The translations under genes and the position numbers were made by a program. Of a DNA stretch of 64,000 bases, positions 42,568-51,979 are shown in pieces; within the stretch, counting starts at the first letter, position 1, and every line of letters starts with the position of its first letter. The stretch covers positions 124,001-188,000 of the forward strand of contig NZ_QODK01000005.1 in assembly GCF_003324485.1 (NCBI RefSeq). The letters run 5' to 3'. Origin of the DNA: Cohaesibacter intestini (GTDB taxonomy: Bacteria > Pseudomonadota > Alphaproteobacteria > Rhizobiales > Cohaesibacteraceae). The notes beneath the pieces were generated by a model. The model was not told the DNA's origin. It ran no database searches and saw only the letters and a list, made by a program, of their open reading frames with translations.

Positions 42568-45384
42568 ATGAATCCCCTTCATTATAGACCGGTTCAGGAC
42601 TATTGGCCCGTATTTGGTGCCTTGATCTTTCTGATCGCCATGACGGTCGTTGCGTCTCATATCAACGAAACGCACAAATCGATGCTGTCGCTCGCAGACC
42701 AGAGCTTTCTGACGTCGGCTCAGAAAAAGGTCCAAGATGTCGAACTTCATTTTGACCGCTTGAAGCAGACAGGGGAGCGCATCGCCGCGTCTCATTCCGT
42801 TGAAAGCTACATAACCGGCAAAAAGAGCGAAGACGGAACCGAACAGGTCCTCTCAAAGAGAATTGACGAAATCGAGCAGCGTTTCAATCGCTTCCTGAGA
42901 AACTCAAACTCGCTCGAATACAACGTCTTCAGTTATCTTGCTTTCATTGATCGCGACGGCACACTGATAGCCAGTTCGGGCCACGCACAATCCCGCAAAA
43001 CTTGCGGCGAGGCCATGTCAAAATTCGAAGCCAAGGTCAGTCTGGACTTCGAGCATCGCTTTGTCGTTGCGACCGCCCCGGTTTACCACCGCGCCGCCTA
43101 TCAAGGCTGTATTCTGACACTCAGTGCCTTTGATGAGGTTCTTGATCTGCTGCAGCCCAGCCTTTCGGAACCCGACATCTTCGCTCATTTGGTGATGGAT
43201 GATGGCCAGCTCATTATAGGCTCGGATGAAGTGGCTGCCTCCCACGGCGTGCATCTGAACGCCGATATACTGACGGCACATAGCAAGAAAACAGTCCTGC
43301 ATGATCTCCAGCTAGCCGAAGGACGTGGCAAGATGGTGGGGGTTTCCGTGCCGCTCAGAAATATGGCTGCATCCATGCACATGCTGCAGCCCGCATCCGG
43401 GTTTGCTGGGGGGGCCTTGTCGGACAATTTCGCTCTGCCGCTGTTTGGATTTTCCTGCTTCATGCTGATCTTTACGATCGGCATTAATCATCTGAGAATA
43501 AAGAACAACCGATTGAAAACCGAGTTCGGCATCATCAGAGAGCAGAGCCGGTTGCTTGCAAGGAAAAACAACAAGCTCTCCAGAGAGATCGAGCGCAGAA
43601 AGTCGGCGGAGGCAGATTCGCGCGAAAAGGCGCTTGAGCTGGAATCGCTGAACACGGATCTGCAAATTGCAGCCACCGCATTCGAGAGCATCGAAGGGAT
43701 GGCAGTGATCGATACGAAGAAAACAATTCTCAAGGTGAACTCAGCGCTGCTGGACATGCTGCAAACTGATGAAGCCACGCTCTTGAACAGACCCATTCTC
43801 GACTTGTTAGACTACACTCTGGAATTAGAGAATGCATTCTCCGAAGTCTGGGAAACCTTGGAAGCCAGACAGGGCTGGCAAAGAGAGGTTCAGGTCAGAA
43901 ACAAATCCGGTGATAAAATTGAACGTTGGATGGCGGTCTCTCCGGTTTTGAACAAACACGGCAATCCAACCCACTATATTCTCACTTTCTATGACCTGTC
44001 GGCGCAAAAACAGGCAGAAGACAGAGTGCGCCAATTGGCATTCCATGACCAGTTGACCGACTTGCCCAACCGTTCCCTGCTGATCGATCGCTTGCAGCTT
44101 GCCATGAAGGCCAATGCACTGAAGGGCACCTATTCAGCGGTAATGTTCCTCGATCTTGATAACTTCAAGACCCTCAATGACACCTTGGGTCATGATGCAG
44201 GGGATGAACTCCTCATTGCCGCCGCAAGACGACTGCAAGCCAGCGTCGGAAAAGAGCAAACCGTCGCCAGATTCGGTGGAGATGAATTCGTCATCTTGAT
44301 GCCGAAGCTCAATGGCCAAACGGCCAAAGAGGCTGCTCTGGATGCAGAAATCTTCTCATTCAGTATATTGGACGCTTTTGAGCAGCCATTCCAACTTGCC
44401 GGCGTCGCACATCGCTGTACGACAAGCATCGGCATCGCAACATTTGGCCCTGAAGTAAAAACCTATGAAGACATCCTGAAGCATGCCGACATTGCCATGT
44501 ATCAGGCAAAGAGGGACGGGCGGAATGCCGTGCGCTTCTATGACCCCGCACTTCAGGAAAACCTGTCGCACAGGATGCGGCTGGAACGAGATCTGCGAAC
44601 AGCCGTCAAACAGCAGGAATTGACGCTATTCTACCAGCCTCAGGTCAGTTTCCAAGGCGCGGTGACCGGCGCAGAAGCGCTGCTACGCTGGAAGCATACT
44701 GAACTGGGCTATGTGTCGCCCGCCGAGTTCATTCCCATAGCGGAAAGCTGCGGACTGATACCGGAGCTGGGCAACTGGATTCTGGATACCGCGTGTCAGC
44801 ACCTGGCTGAATGGCAAAACAATCCGGACCTGCGCGATCTGACACTTTCAGTCAATGTGAGCGCCATTCAACTGCATCATTTCAATTTTGTCGATCAGGT
44901 CCTGACAAGGCTGGCAAAGCACAAGGCTCCCGCCACCAAGCTGAAGCTTGAAATTACGGAAAGCCATCTGGTGGACAATGTCGAAGACGCAATCACCAAG
45001 ATGGAACAGTTGCGCCAACAAGGTGTCCGTTTCGCGCTTGACGATTTCGGCACCGGCTACTCCTCGCTCTCCTATCTCAAGAAGCTGCCTCTTGATCAAT
45101 TAAAGATCGATCAGAGCTTTGTCCGATCGCTACCCTGCGAACCGAACGATGCCGCCATTGCCAAGATGATCGTCGCGTTGAGTGAAACGCTTGAACTGTC
45201 GGTGATCGCGGAAGGCGTTGAAACGGAAGAGCAGCGCGATTTTCTCCACTCCGTAGGCTGTGACGACTATCAGGGCTTCTTTTTCGCCAAACCATTGCCA
45301 CATGACGAATATGTCGAGTTTGCCTCTCTCTTTTCAGGCAAGTCACCCCATCAGACTGATAGCGCGAACCGCGCTGCCAGTTGA
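42568..45384 (+). CDS. Membrane-anchored PAS-GGDEF-EAL cyclic-di-GMP protein
   Basis: A 938-residue signalling protein that may make or break cyclic di-GMP. It has membrane segments at about 13-31 and 288-306 enclosing a periplasmic sensor region, a coiled coil (about 310-365), a PAS domain (about 366-485), GGDEF (catalytic motif intact as RFGGDEF near 567-573) and EAL (GAEALLRW near 700-707, ITESHLVDN, DDFGTGYSSL, IAEGVETEEQ). Catalytic residues of both halves look complete. The inhibitory RxxD site before GGDEF is missing (VGKE instead). A GGGAAG site precedes the ATG. It is a single-gene unit. Confidence 0.94.
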   Translation: MNPLHYRPVQDYWPVFGALIFLIAMTVVASHINETHKSMLSLADQSFLTSAQKKVQDVELHFDRLKQTGERIAASHSVESYITGKKSEDGTEQVLSKRIDEIEQRFNRFLRNSNSLEYNVFSYLAFIDRDGTLIASSGHAQSRKTCGEAMSKFEAKVSLDFEHRFVVATAPVYHRAAYQGCILTLSAFDEVLDLLQPSLSEPDIFAHLVMDDGQLIIGSDEVAASHGVHLNADILTAHSKKTVLHDLQLAEGRGKMVGVSVPLRNMAASMHMLQPASGFAGGALSDNFALPLFGFSCFMLIFTIGINHLRIKNNRLKTEFGIIREQSRLLARKNNKLSREIERRKSAEADSREKALELESLNTDLQIAATAFESIEGMAVIDTKKTILKVNSALLDMLQTDEATLLNRPILDLLDYTLELENAFSEVWETLEARQGWQREVQVRNKSGDKIERWMAVSPVLNKHGNPTHYILTFYDLSAQKQAEDRVRQLAFHDQLTDLPNRSLLIDRLQLAMKANALKGTYSAVMFLDLDNFKTLNDTLGHDAGDELLIAAARRLQASVGKEQTVARFGGDEFVILMPKLNGQTAKEAALDAEIFSFSILDAFEQPFQLAGVAHRCTTSIGIATFGPEVKTYEDILKHADIAMYQAKRDGRNAVRFYDPALQENLSHRMRLERDLRTAVKQQELTLFYQPQVSFQGAVTGAEALLRWKHTELGYVSPAEFIPIAESCGLIPELGNWILDTACQHLAEWQNNPDLRDLTLSVNVSAIQLHHFNFVDQVLTRLAKHKAPATKLKLEITESHLVDNVEDAITKMEQLRQQGVRFALDDFGTGYSSLSYLKKLPLDQLKIDQSFVRSLPCEPNDAAIAKMIVALSETLELSVIAEGVETEEQRDFLHSVGCDDYQGFFFAKPLPHDEYVEFASLFSGKSPHQTDSANRAAS

Positions 45385-45473
45385 TCAGGTGGAGCCGAGG
45401 ATGCAGGCACCCCCGGCAGAGCAATCTAGGCCCTTCCAACAAAAGCACCCGTCACCGCTGGGTTGCCCGTCCC

Positions 45474-48400
45474 TCATGTTTTCGGCTTGCCATAACCGAA
45501 ATCCGTGAGAATGGCGAACAGGCTTGGCACCAGGAACAGAGACAGGACCGTGGCCGTCAGCAAACCGAATGCAAGGCTGTTGACGAGCGGGATGAGAAAC
45601 TGCGCCTGCGTACTGCTTTCTGCCAGCAATGGCAACAACCCGGCAATCGTGGTCATTGACGTCATCACCACGGCTCTGAAGCGGGCTTTTGCGGCCTGTT
45701 TGGTGGCTTCCATCGGGTCATGCCCGGCTTCCATTTCCCCATGTATGAAGGAGACCAGAAGGATCGAATTGTTGACCACCACCCCCGACAGGGTCGCCAG
45801 ACCGACAAGACTTGGAATGGAGATGTCCAGTCCCATTGCCAGATGCCCGAGGACCATGCCGATGGCCCCAAGAGGGATCGCGGCAAGGACAATGATCGGC
45901 AAGACATAACTCTTGAACTGGAAGCTGAGCAGAATAAAGACAAAGGCAAGGCCAATCAGGAAGTTGGTCCGCAAGGAGCTGCCCGTTGTTGACGCTTCTT
46001 TGCCCTGACCGTTGAAGGCCATGGACACACCGGGATAGTTCTTCTTCAGGGCCGGAGCGAACTTGCTCTTCACCTCCATCATCAATTCACGCGCATTGAC
46101 GATGTTGGGCTTGATCGCCCCGATGACAGACACGGTACGCATGCCATCGACACGGTTGATGCGCGCATAGCCGCGACTTTCGGTGACATCAGCCACCGTG
46201 GCCAGAGGCACCTTCGAGCCGTCCGCGGCGGTTACATAGATCGCATTGATGCCACCACGGCTGTCAATTGCGCCATCGGCAAGCCGCACACGCACATCAA
46301 CACCATAGCGACCGGTCTGAACCTCAAGGCCAGTATTGCCCTGCACGATAGAGCGCAATTCTTCTGACACGCCCTTGCCCGTCAGCCCAAGACTCCCCGC
46401 ATCGTCATGCAGCTTGACAACATATTCAGGCTTGCCAGGACGCAGATCATCAAGCACATCGACAACTCCGTTATAGCCATAGAGAAAGACCTTTAGATCA
46501 TCGGCCGCTTTCTTGATTTGCTCCAGATTGCCGCCCCGCAGACGCAGATCGATGGCATTGCCAGCAACACCGCGCTCCTTGTCGGTGAATTTCATGGCAA
46601 GGCTCCCCGGTACAGGCCCGGTCAGTTTCCGCCAACTCGAAAGCATCTCCTGCAAGGAGCCTTTGCGTTTCTGCGCTCGGATCAGGTCGGCACTGATGGT
46701 CGCCTGATGCGGCCCTTTCTCATGAGAGTCTGCATTGACCCCATAATAGACCAGAATATTGTTGACCAGATCGCGCTGTTCGCTCTGCAGGGGTTTGAAC
46801 TTGTCATTGACCTTCTTGAGCGCTGCAACAACCTGCTGCACCGCCACTTCGGTCTCCGCAAGCGGCGTTCCCTGTGGCATCAGAATACGGGCCTGAATGG
46901 TATCGCTTTCCAGTTTCGGGAAGGAACGGAATTTCAGCATCCCACTGGAAAAGGCCCCGTAAGACAGGATCAGCATGGCAAGGATCAGCCCGGTGGTCAG
47001 ATAGCGCCAGGATATCGCCCAATCGATCATTCGGCCAAAGACCCCATTGCGAAAGCCTTCGAACCCACGATCAAAGGCGGCGTGGAACCGAGATGGCTTT
47101 CTCTCTCCCTGTTTTTTGAGAGAATGATACAGATGGGACGGCAGAATCAGGAAGGCCTCGATGAGACTGATTGCCAGCGTGATGACAAGGATCACCGGCA
47201 GGACCTTGAGCACCGCCCCGATTTTACCGGCCATCAGAGCCAATGGGCCGACAATCAAAATCGTCGTGAGGAAGGACGAAATGACGCTTGGCAACACCTG
47301 CAAGGTGCCTTTCACCGCCGCATCCAGTTCATCTTCGCCCTTTTTGAGACGCGCGCCGATATTTTCCGAAATGACGATGGCATCGTCCATCAGCAAGCCA
47401 GTCGACACGATCAGCCCGACCATGGTCATGGTGTTGAGCGTATAGCCCAGCCCCTGCATGGCAAAGATGGCCCCGAGAAAGGAAACCGGCAGCCCCATCG
47501 CCACCCAGAAACTGTAACGCAGCGAGAAGAACAGCCACATCACCAGAAAGACGAGCGCCAGACCCTGAAGGCCATTCTCGGAAAGGATGCGCAACCGATC
47601 CACAATGTTGGGGGAGACATCCTGAGAGATGTTGAGACTGACGCCCGGAGGCGCCATGGACCGTTCATTTTCCAGAATGGTATCAATCAGCGCCTTGACC
47701 TTCAGGGTATCCTGTTTGGGGGTCTTGGCAATTTCGATCAACGCGGCACGCTGGCCGTTGAACGTGACCTTGTCTTCGGCAAATTCAAACGCACGGGATA
47801 ATGCTGCAATATCCTTCAGGCGCACCACACCACCATTGGCCGAGCTTTTGACGACGATATTGGCAAATTCGCGCGGTTTTCTGCGCTGGTCGGCATAGCG
47901 CAGAACCAGATCACCGCTTTTGGTCTCCAACGTACCCGATGGCAAGTCGACACTCTGGGCCTTGATGGCAGACGTGACGTCATTGATGCTCATGCCCAGA
48001 TCCCGCAGCGCGGCTTCGGACACGCGAATATCAATCACCGGATCAGAAAACCCCTTCAGGGTTGCCTGAGCGATCTGCTTGTTACGCATCACCCGCGAGA
48101 GGACCTTGTCGGCATAGGCAAACAAACCGCCCGGATCATCGATGCCCGTGATGGCAATCGTCGAAATGATTGCAGTCCGCTCCATCTTGGTGACTGAGGG
48201 CCGTTCAACATTGGCCGGGAAGCCGGTTATGGCTTCGATTTCGCTCTTGATGTCATTGTAAAAGGTATCGAAGTCCCGCCCCTCGATCATCGTGACCACG
48301 CCAATGGCCAGATTTTCCCGTGCTTCACAGGTCAGTTCCAGCTTGTCGGGAATGACCCCGAGGGCTTCCTCGACGCGCAAACAGATCGCCTCTTCCACAT

Positions 48401-48566
48401 CGAGCGCCGTTGCCCCCGGATAGGTGACGCGCACTTCCACCTGCGTCGGATCAGTGATGGGAAAGGTATCCCGTTGCAGCTTGGGCAGCGCCAGCACGCC
48501 GACAAGCAGGATTGCGACCATCAGCAGATTGGCTGCTGTGGGATGCTTTGCAAAATAGCGGATCAT
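45474..48566 (-). CDS. RND efflux pump inner-membrane transporter (AcrB/HAE-like)
   Basis: A 1030-residue proton-driven exporter of the resistance-nodulation-division family. The N terminus (IRYFAKHPTAANLLMVAILL), the paired aspartates of helix 4 (STGLLMDDAIVISENIG) and the second-half helix GLATLSGVVVNNSILLV are all present. Two large periplasmic loops match the porter domains. Sequence fits the HAE-1/HAE-2-like group without MFS-type heavy-metal marks, so drugs or small organics are likelier than metals. The start is two bases after the adaptor stop. No outer-membrane factor gene is nearby. Confidence 0.95.
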   Translation of the reverse strand: MIRYFAKHPTAANLLMVAILLVGVLALPKLQRDTFPITDPTQVEVRVTYPGATALDVEEAICLRVEEALGVIPDKLELTCEARENLAIGVVTMIEGRDFDTFYNDIKSEIEAITGFPANVERPSVTKMERTAIISTIAITGIDDPGGLFAYADKVLSRVMRNKQIAQATLKGFSDPVIDIRVSEAALRDLGMSINDVTSAIKAQSVDLPSGTLETKSGDLVLRYADQRRKPREFANIVVKSSANGGVVRLKDIAALSRAFEFAEDKVTFNGQRAALIEIAKTPKQDTLKVKALIDTILENERSMAPPGVSLNISQDVSPNIVDRLRILSENGLQGLALVFLVMWLFFSLRYSFWVAMGLPVSFLGAIFAMQGLGYTLNTMTMVGLIVSTGLLMDDAIVISENIGARLKKGEDELDAAVKGTLQVLPSVISSFLTTILIVGPLALMAGKIGAVLKVLPVILVITLAISLIEAFLILPSHLYHSLKKQGERKPSRFHAAFDRGFEGFRNGVFGRMIDWAISWRYLTTGLILAMLILSYGAFSSGMLKFRSFPKLESDTIQARILMPQGTPLAETEVAVQQVVAALKKVNDKFKPLQSEQRDLVNNILVYYGVNADSHEKGPHQATISADLIRAQKRKGSLQEMLSSWRKLTGPVPGSLAMKFTDKERGVAGNAIDLRLRGGNLEQIKKAADDLKVFLYGYNGVVDVLDDLRPGKPEYVVKLHDDAGSLGLTGKGVSEELRSIVQGNTGLEVQTGRYGVDVRVRLADGAIDSRGGINAIYVTAADGSKVPLATVADVTESRGYARINRVDGMRTVSVIGAIKPNIVNARELMMEVKSKFAPALKKNYPGVSMAFNGQGKEASTTGSSLRTNFLIGLAFVFILLSFQFKSYVLPIIVLAAIPLGAIGMVLGHLAMGLDISIPSLVGLATLSGVVVNNSILLVSFIHGEMEAGHDPMEATKQAAKARFRAVVMTSMTTIAGLLPLLAESSTQAQFLIPLVNSLAFGLLTATVLSLFLVPSLFAILTDFGYGKPKT

Positions 48567-48568
48567 GA

Positions 48569-49909
48569 TTATTTTGCCCCTTTGCTTGGCGCTTTGCCAG
48601 AGGCTTCTGCCATCACGCGTTCGAGCAATTTCTTGTCAGGCTTGGGTCCCACCAGCATGCCGTCGACAGGGGCGGGCATATCGGACACGATCACCTTCTC
48701 CTTTGGCTCCAGACCAGACATCAAAACGGCGATGTCTCCCTGAATATAGGCCACCTTGACCGGCTTGAAGCGAAGGCGCTTTTCCGCATCGACCACCATC
48801 ACCTTGCCTTTGCGAATGGCAGAGGCTGGAAGCGCGAACATGTTCTTTCTCGGCATCCCCTGAAGAATGACCTCGACCGCAGTATCCGTCACCAGAGGCG
48901 GTTTCTGCCCCGGGCTGGCCTGCCCATAGGGGTCCTGCACGGTCAGCACGATCCCTCGCGTTCGGGTTTTGGGATCCATCGCCGCAGTCACGCGGTCAAC
49001 CCTTGCCTCCCAGAGGATGTCGGACCGGGGTGTATGCAGAACCACCTTGGCTTTCATGGCCGTGTGGCGGTTGGCATCCGCTCCCTCCTGAGAAGACAAG
49101 GCATTGAGTGGTGCGCCGTCTTCGCCCGCTTTTCCGATCAGGGGACGCAACGCCCCGATGGGCAATTGTGCGACAATCTCCGCAACAGCAATGCCATCTC
49201 CTGAAAACAGCTTCTGCCCTTTATTGACATATTGGCCCACCGAAATATCAACCGACGACAACCGCACATCAAACGGCGCCTTGAGCTCGGTGCGTTTGAG
49301 GTTGAGCAGCGAGATCTCGCGTTGCTGCTGGAGAACTTTACCTTCCGCTTCGTTGAGCTTCAGGGTGCTTTTGAGCGTCTGCACCTTGGCATCTTGAGTC
49401 AGCAATGCCCGTTCCGCAGCATCAACACCGGCCTGCGAAGTCGAGCCGCGCGAAAGCAGGGATTTCTTTCGGCCCAGATCATCCTCAAGCAGAGCCAAGG
49501 CTCGTTGTTCGATTTTCAACGAAGCCGCAATTGTGTCCGTTTTGGTGTTCAACGCCTCGATCTGGGCCTCGATCTGGGCGAGCGCCAGTTCATATTCCCG
49601 CTCGTCGATTTTCAAAAGGCTTGCGCCTTTCGCAATGAGCAACCCATCCCTCAGACTGTCTGCCGTCCAGATAACCGGACCGGCCACCTGCGCCACAGCG
49701 TCCCATTTGCGATCCGGCTGCACCTTGCCATAGGCCGACACGGACGGGACAACCGTCATTGGCTTGGCACCAATGACTTTGACCGGCGTCGGCTTTTCCT
49801 TCCCTTGCGTTGCGACTTGAGGAGATTTGGCCGATTGCCCGGACAAAACGAAAAGGCCGATTGCGAGGGCCACCGGAGGAACAATCAGGAGTTTTTTCAG
49901 GATACTCAT
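48569..49909 (-). CDS. RND efflux periplasmic adaptor (HlyD/MFP family)
   Basis: A 446-residue membrane-fusion protein with a single N-terminal membrane anchor (LLIVPPVALAIGLFVLSG), lipoyl half-domains (VSAYGKVQPDRKWDAVAQVAG), a long coiled-coil hairpin at about 125-225 and beta-barrel parts (FDVRLSSVDISVGQYVNKGQ). It links the RND pump to an outer-membrane channel. Operon order adaptor then pump is standard. The region upstream carries a 31-bp dyad likely used by a regulator. Confidence 0.92.
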   Translation of the reverse strand: MSILKKLLIVPPVALAIGLFVLSGQSAKSPQVATQGKEKPTPVKVIGAKPMTVVPSVSAYGKVQPDRKWDAVAQVAGPVIWTADSLRDGLLIAKGASLLKIDEREYELALAQIEAQIEALNTKTDTIAASLKIEQRALALLEDDLGRKKSLLSRGSTSQAGVDAAERALLTQDAKVQTLKSTLKLNEAEGKVLQQQREISLLNLKRTELKAPFDVRLSSVDISVGQYVNKGQKLFSGDGIAVAEIVAQLPIGALRPLIGKAGEDGAPLNALSSQEGADANRHTAMKAKVVLHTPRSDILWEARVDRVTAAMDPKTRTRGIVLTVQDPYGQASPGQKPPLVTDTAVEVILQGMPRKNMFALPASAIRKGKVMVVDAEKRLRFKPVKVAYIQGDIAVLMSGLEPKEKVIVSDMPAPVDGMLVGPKPDKKLLERVMAEASGKAPSKGAK

Positions 49910-50005
49910 ATCGAAGCTCTTTGCGCAGCTATGGAAGGGAAAACCGCGTGCCCGCGATCATGTTTATTATTTCGAAAATACTGTAACAGAAAATTTAGCT
50001 CAAGA

Positions 50006-50036
50006 TACAAAGCGTAACGAAGCGTATCGCTTTGTA
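50006..50036. promoter_or_regulatory. 31-bp dyad between RND and cytochrome c genes
   Basis: TACAAAGCG (50006-50014) and CGCTTTGTA (50028-50036) are perfect inverted copies with 13 bases between. It sits about 100 bases from both divergent starts. The size fits a TetR/AcrR-type operator, but no such regulator is in the window. Confidence 0.55.
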
Positions 50037-50134
50037 ATCGAATGTCGATCGAAGGCATCATGTGCGCTGGACAAAATAAAATAATTGCGAATAAATGAAT
50101 ATTATGACCCAACCCCAGAGACCGGACAAACCAT

Positions 50135-50548
50135 ATGACCAACAAACTCGGACCTATTGCCCTTGTGGCCGCAACCTGCCTTTCAGCCCCCGCCGCCGCA
50201 CAGAGCGGCATCGCGCTTTATGAAGACAATTGTGCTGCCTGCCATGGCGGCTACGAAATGGGAGATGATCGTGTTGCTCCGCCGATTTTCGCGGTTCAGG
50301 GCCATTACCTTTCGGCCTATCCAGACAAGACCACCTTCACCAAAGCCATTGTGGCATGGGCAAAGGACCCAAGTCTGGCCCGCGCCCGCATGCCCGGCGC
50401 CATTCGTCGGTTCGGCTTGATGCCAGCGGTCGAACTCTCCGATGAGGATGCGGCAAAAATCGCAGAATTCATCTATGACGGTCAGTTTGATCGCCCGGGA
50501 TGGTATGCCGATCACTATCGTCAAGAGCATGGCAAGGCGCCCAAATGA
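50135..50548 (+). CDS. Small periplasmic c-type cytochrome
   Basis: A 137-residue protein with a signal peptide (cleavage near AAAQ at residue 23), one haem site CAACH (33-37), and methionines 86 and 96 as possible axial ligands. It is an electron carrier in the periplasm. It lies upstream of the DUF2946/NosL genes on the same strand, but 163 bases apart with a promoter between, so joint regulation is only inferred. Confidence 0.88.
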   Translation: MTNKLGPIALVAATCLSAPAAAQSGIALYEDNCAACHGGYEMGDDRVAPPIFAVQGHYLSAYPDKTTFTKAIVAWAKDPSLARARMPGAIRRFGLMPAVELSDEDAAKIAEFIYDGQFDRPGWYADHYRQEHGKAPK

Positions 50549-50601
50549 TCGCCGGACCCTCAGCTTGGTCAAAATGACGCAGCATAACCATGCATATGTT
50601 T

Positions 50602-50624
50602 GTCATTTTTGACTTTCGTATAAT
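50602..50624 (+). promoter_or_regulatory. Promoter with dyad ahead of the DUF2946-like gene
   Basis: A consensus TATAAT (50619-50624) is preceded by the dyad GTCA-TTTT-TGAC (50602-50613). A related dyad, GTCA-AAA-TGAC, lies at 50568-50578. A repressor or MerR-like activator overlapping the promoter spacer is plausible. The -35 box is weak. Confidence 0.4.
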
Positions 50625-50680
50625 TTCTTCACAGAGATGCATCCTGTTTGCTAACACGGAATCAAATCTGATGAAGGGGG

Positions 50681-50698
50681 AGCCGGTCCAAACCGGCT
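50681..50698 (+). other. Leader hairpin before the DUF2946-like gene
   Basis: AGCCGGT (50681-50687) pairs with ACCGGCT (50692-50698) around CCAA, 14 bases before the ATG at 50712. It would lie in the 5' leader of the message from the promoter above and close to the start codon. Confidence 0.45.
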
Positions 50699-50711
50699 TC
50701 TTGATCTGACA

Positions 50712-51116
50712 ATGCAATCCATACGCAAGGACATGTTGGCCCTGTGCATCACGCTGATCGCGCTGATCAGCCAGATGTTCTTTGGCATTGTTCATGCGAC
50801 ATCGATCTGGACCGCAGCCGCCGGCCCGATCGCTCAGGTTGAAGTCGGGTCCGTTGCACATAGTTTCCTTCAGATTTGTTCTGCCGGTGGTCTCGTCACC
50901 CTTGAGGGCGAGACCGAGAGCTCTGGAACCTTTGATCCAAGCCTCTGTTCTGTCTGTTCTTCTGCTGTCGCCTCTCCCACACTGGAAGGCGAGGAACCGG
51001 TTCTGCCGACGACACAGCAGGTCTTCACAACAGTCTCTTTCAAGTCCGGTGACCAAATTGGCACACCAAGGCTGGCGCAGGCCAACTTCGCTCGCGGTCC
51101 TCCTCTCTTTTCCTGA
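50712..51116 (+). CDS. DUF2946-like exported small protein
   Basis: A 134-residue protein with one N-terminal hydrophobic segment (LCITLIALISQMFFG) and three cysteines in the remainder: Cys56 and the pair C79-x2-C82 in DPSLCSVCSSA. The C terminus ANFARGPPLFS matches the RGPP ending common in DUF2946 proteins, which often lie in copper-related loci. Function unknown, and metal binding by the cysteines is inferred. The gap 51117-51249 holds no clear terminator, so it may be co-transcribed with the NosL genes. Confidence 0.72.
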   Translation: MQSIRKDMLALCITLIALISQMFFGIVHATSIWTAAAGPIAQVEVGSVAHSFLQICSAGGLVTLEGETESSGTFDPSLCSVCSSAVASPTLEGEEPVLPTTQQVFTTVSFKSGDQIGTPRLAQANFARGPPLFS

Positions 51117-51249
51117 CATTGATGCAAGGCCAGACCAACTGCACCCATTTCCCATGGGCGCATGCGCCAGATATTGAGCCATCGTCGGCTATTGCCCGCG
51201 GTTGGTCTTGCCTTTCCCTTTATTCCGTTTTGAAAAGAGAGACCAACTC

Positions 51250-51873
51250 ATGAACCGTCGTACCCTTTTGACCTCGGCAGCGCTCGCCCCTGTTGCGCTG
51301 GCCCTGTCCTCCCTCGCCGCCGCTGCCAAGATGGTCACCCCTTGGGAGTGGACCCGCAAGAATGGCGTCACGGGCCATATGCAAAAAGACCCCGATCCGA
51401 CCGACAAGGAATTCGAGAAATATCCGCGCTGCACCTATTGCGGCATGGTGCGTGAACAATGGAGCCACTCGCGCCATCTCATTCAGTATGACGATGACTC
51501 GACCGAGGGCACCTGTTCGATCCATTGCGCCTCCTTGTCCATCGGCCTCAATATGGATCGTGCACCCAAAAACATCTGGGTGGGAGACGCAGGATCAGAC
51601 GCCGAGGTCAAACCGTTGATCAAGGTTGAAGATGCCCACTACGCCCTCGATCCCTCCAAGCCCGGCACCATGTCAGCAACGCGCAAATGGGCCTATGCCG
51701 ACCCGGCCAAGGCTGCTGCGGTTGGAGCAGAGCGCGTGGTGCCTTTCGAACAGGCGCTGGAAGCGGCTTATTCCGACATGGCGAAAAACACGCTGATGAT
51801 CCGCAAGCGCCGGGCTGAGAAGCGAGCCCACATGGCCAAAAAAATGAAGATGATGAAAGACAAGGCCAACTAA
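51250..51873 (+). CDS. NosL-like protein 1, Tat-exported, CxxC metal site
   Basis: A 207-residue protein of the NosL family (copper-binding accessory proteins). The ATG at 51250 starts a twin-arginine signal (MNRRTLLTSAALAPVAL). The NosL core has CTYCGM (61-66), HSRH (73-76), and a second pair C89/C93 in TCSIHCAS, which suggests a four-cysteine or Cys-Met-His site. The C terminus is rich in Lys and Met (KKMKMMKDK), possibly a metal-loading tail. No nosZ gene is in the window, so a role outside nitrous oxide reduction is likely. Confidence 0.85.
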   Translation: MNRRTLLTSAALAPVALALSSLAAAAKMVTPWEWTRKNGVTGHMQKDPDPTDKEFEKYPRCTYCGMVREQWSHSRHLIQYDDDSTEGTCSIHCASLSIGLNMDRAPKNIWVGDAGSDAEVKPLIKVEDAHYALDPSKPGTMSATRKWAYADPAKAAAVGAERVVPFEQALEAAYSDMAKNTLMIRKRRAEKRAHMAKKMKMMKDKAN

Positions 51874-51904
51874 GCCACAACCTCCATCATCTTGATGGAA
51901 TGGA

Positions 51905-51950
51905 GGACAAGCCAACGGCGGAGTGAGCCCCGTCACGGCTTGTCCTTTAT
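51905..51950 (+). terminator. Attenuator-like hairpin between the two nosL-like genes
   Basis: GGACAAGCC (51905-51913) pairs with GGCTTGTCC (51937-51945), with an inner ACGG/CCGT helix, followed by TTTATT. It is 30 bases after the first nosL stop and 30 before the second start. Partial termination would make the first protein in excess over the transporter genes. Confidence 0.65.
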
Positions 51951-51979
51951 TCGCATCCTCTTGCCGCGGGAGCGCGCCA

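Noticed and set aside
42365-42568. Minus-strand 67-codon frame upstream of the GGDEF-EAL gene
   Set aside because: No ribosome site, no recognisable domain, and it overlaps the start of the plus-strand gene; likely chance.
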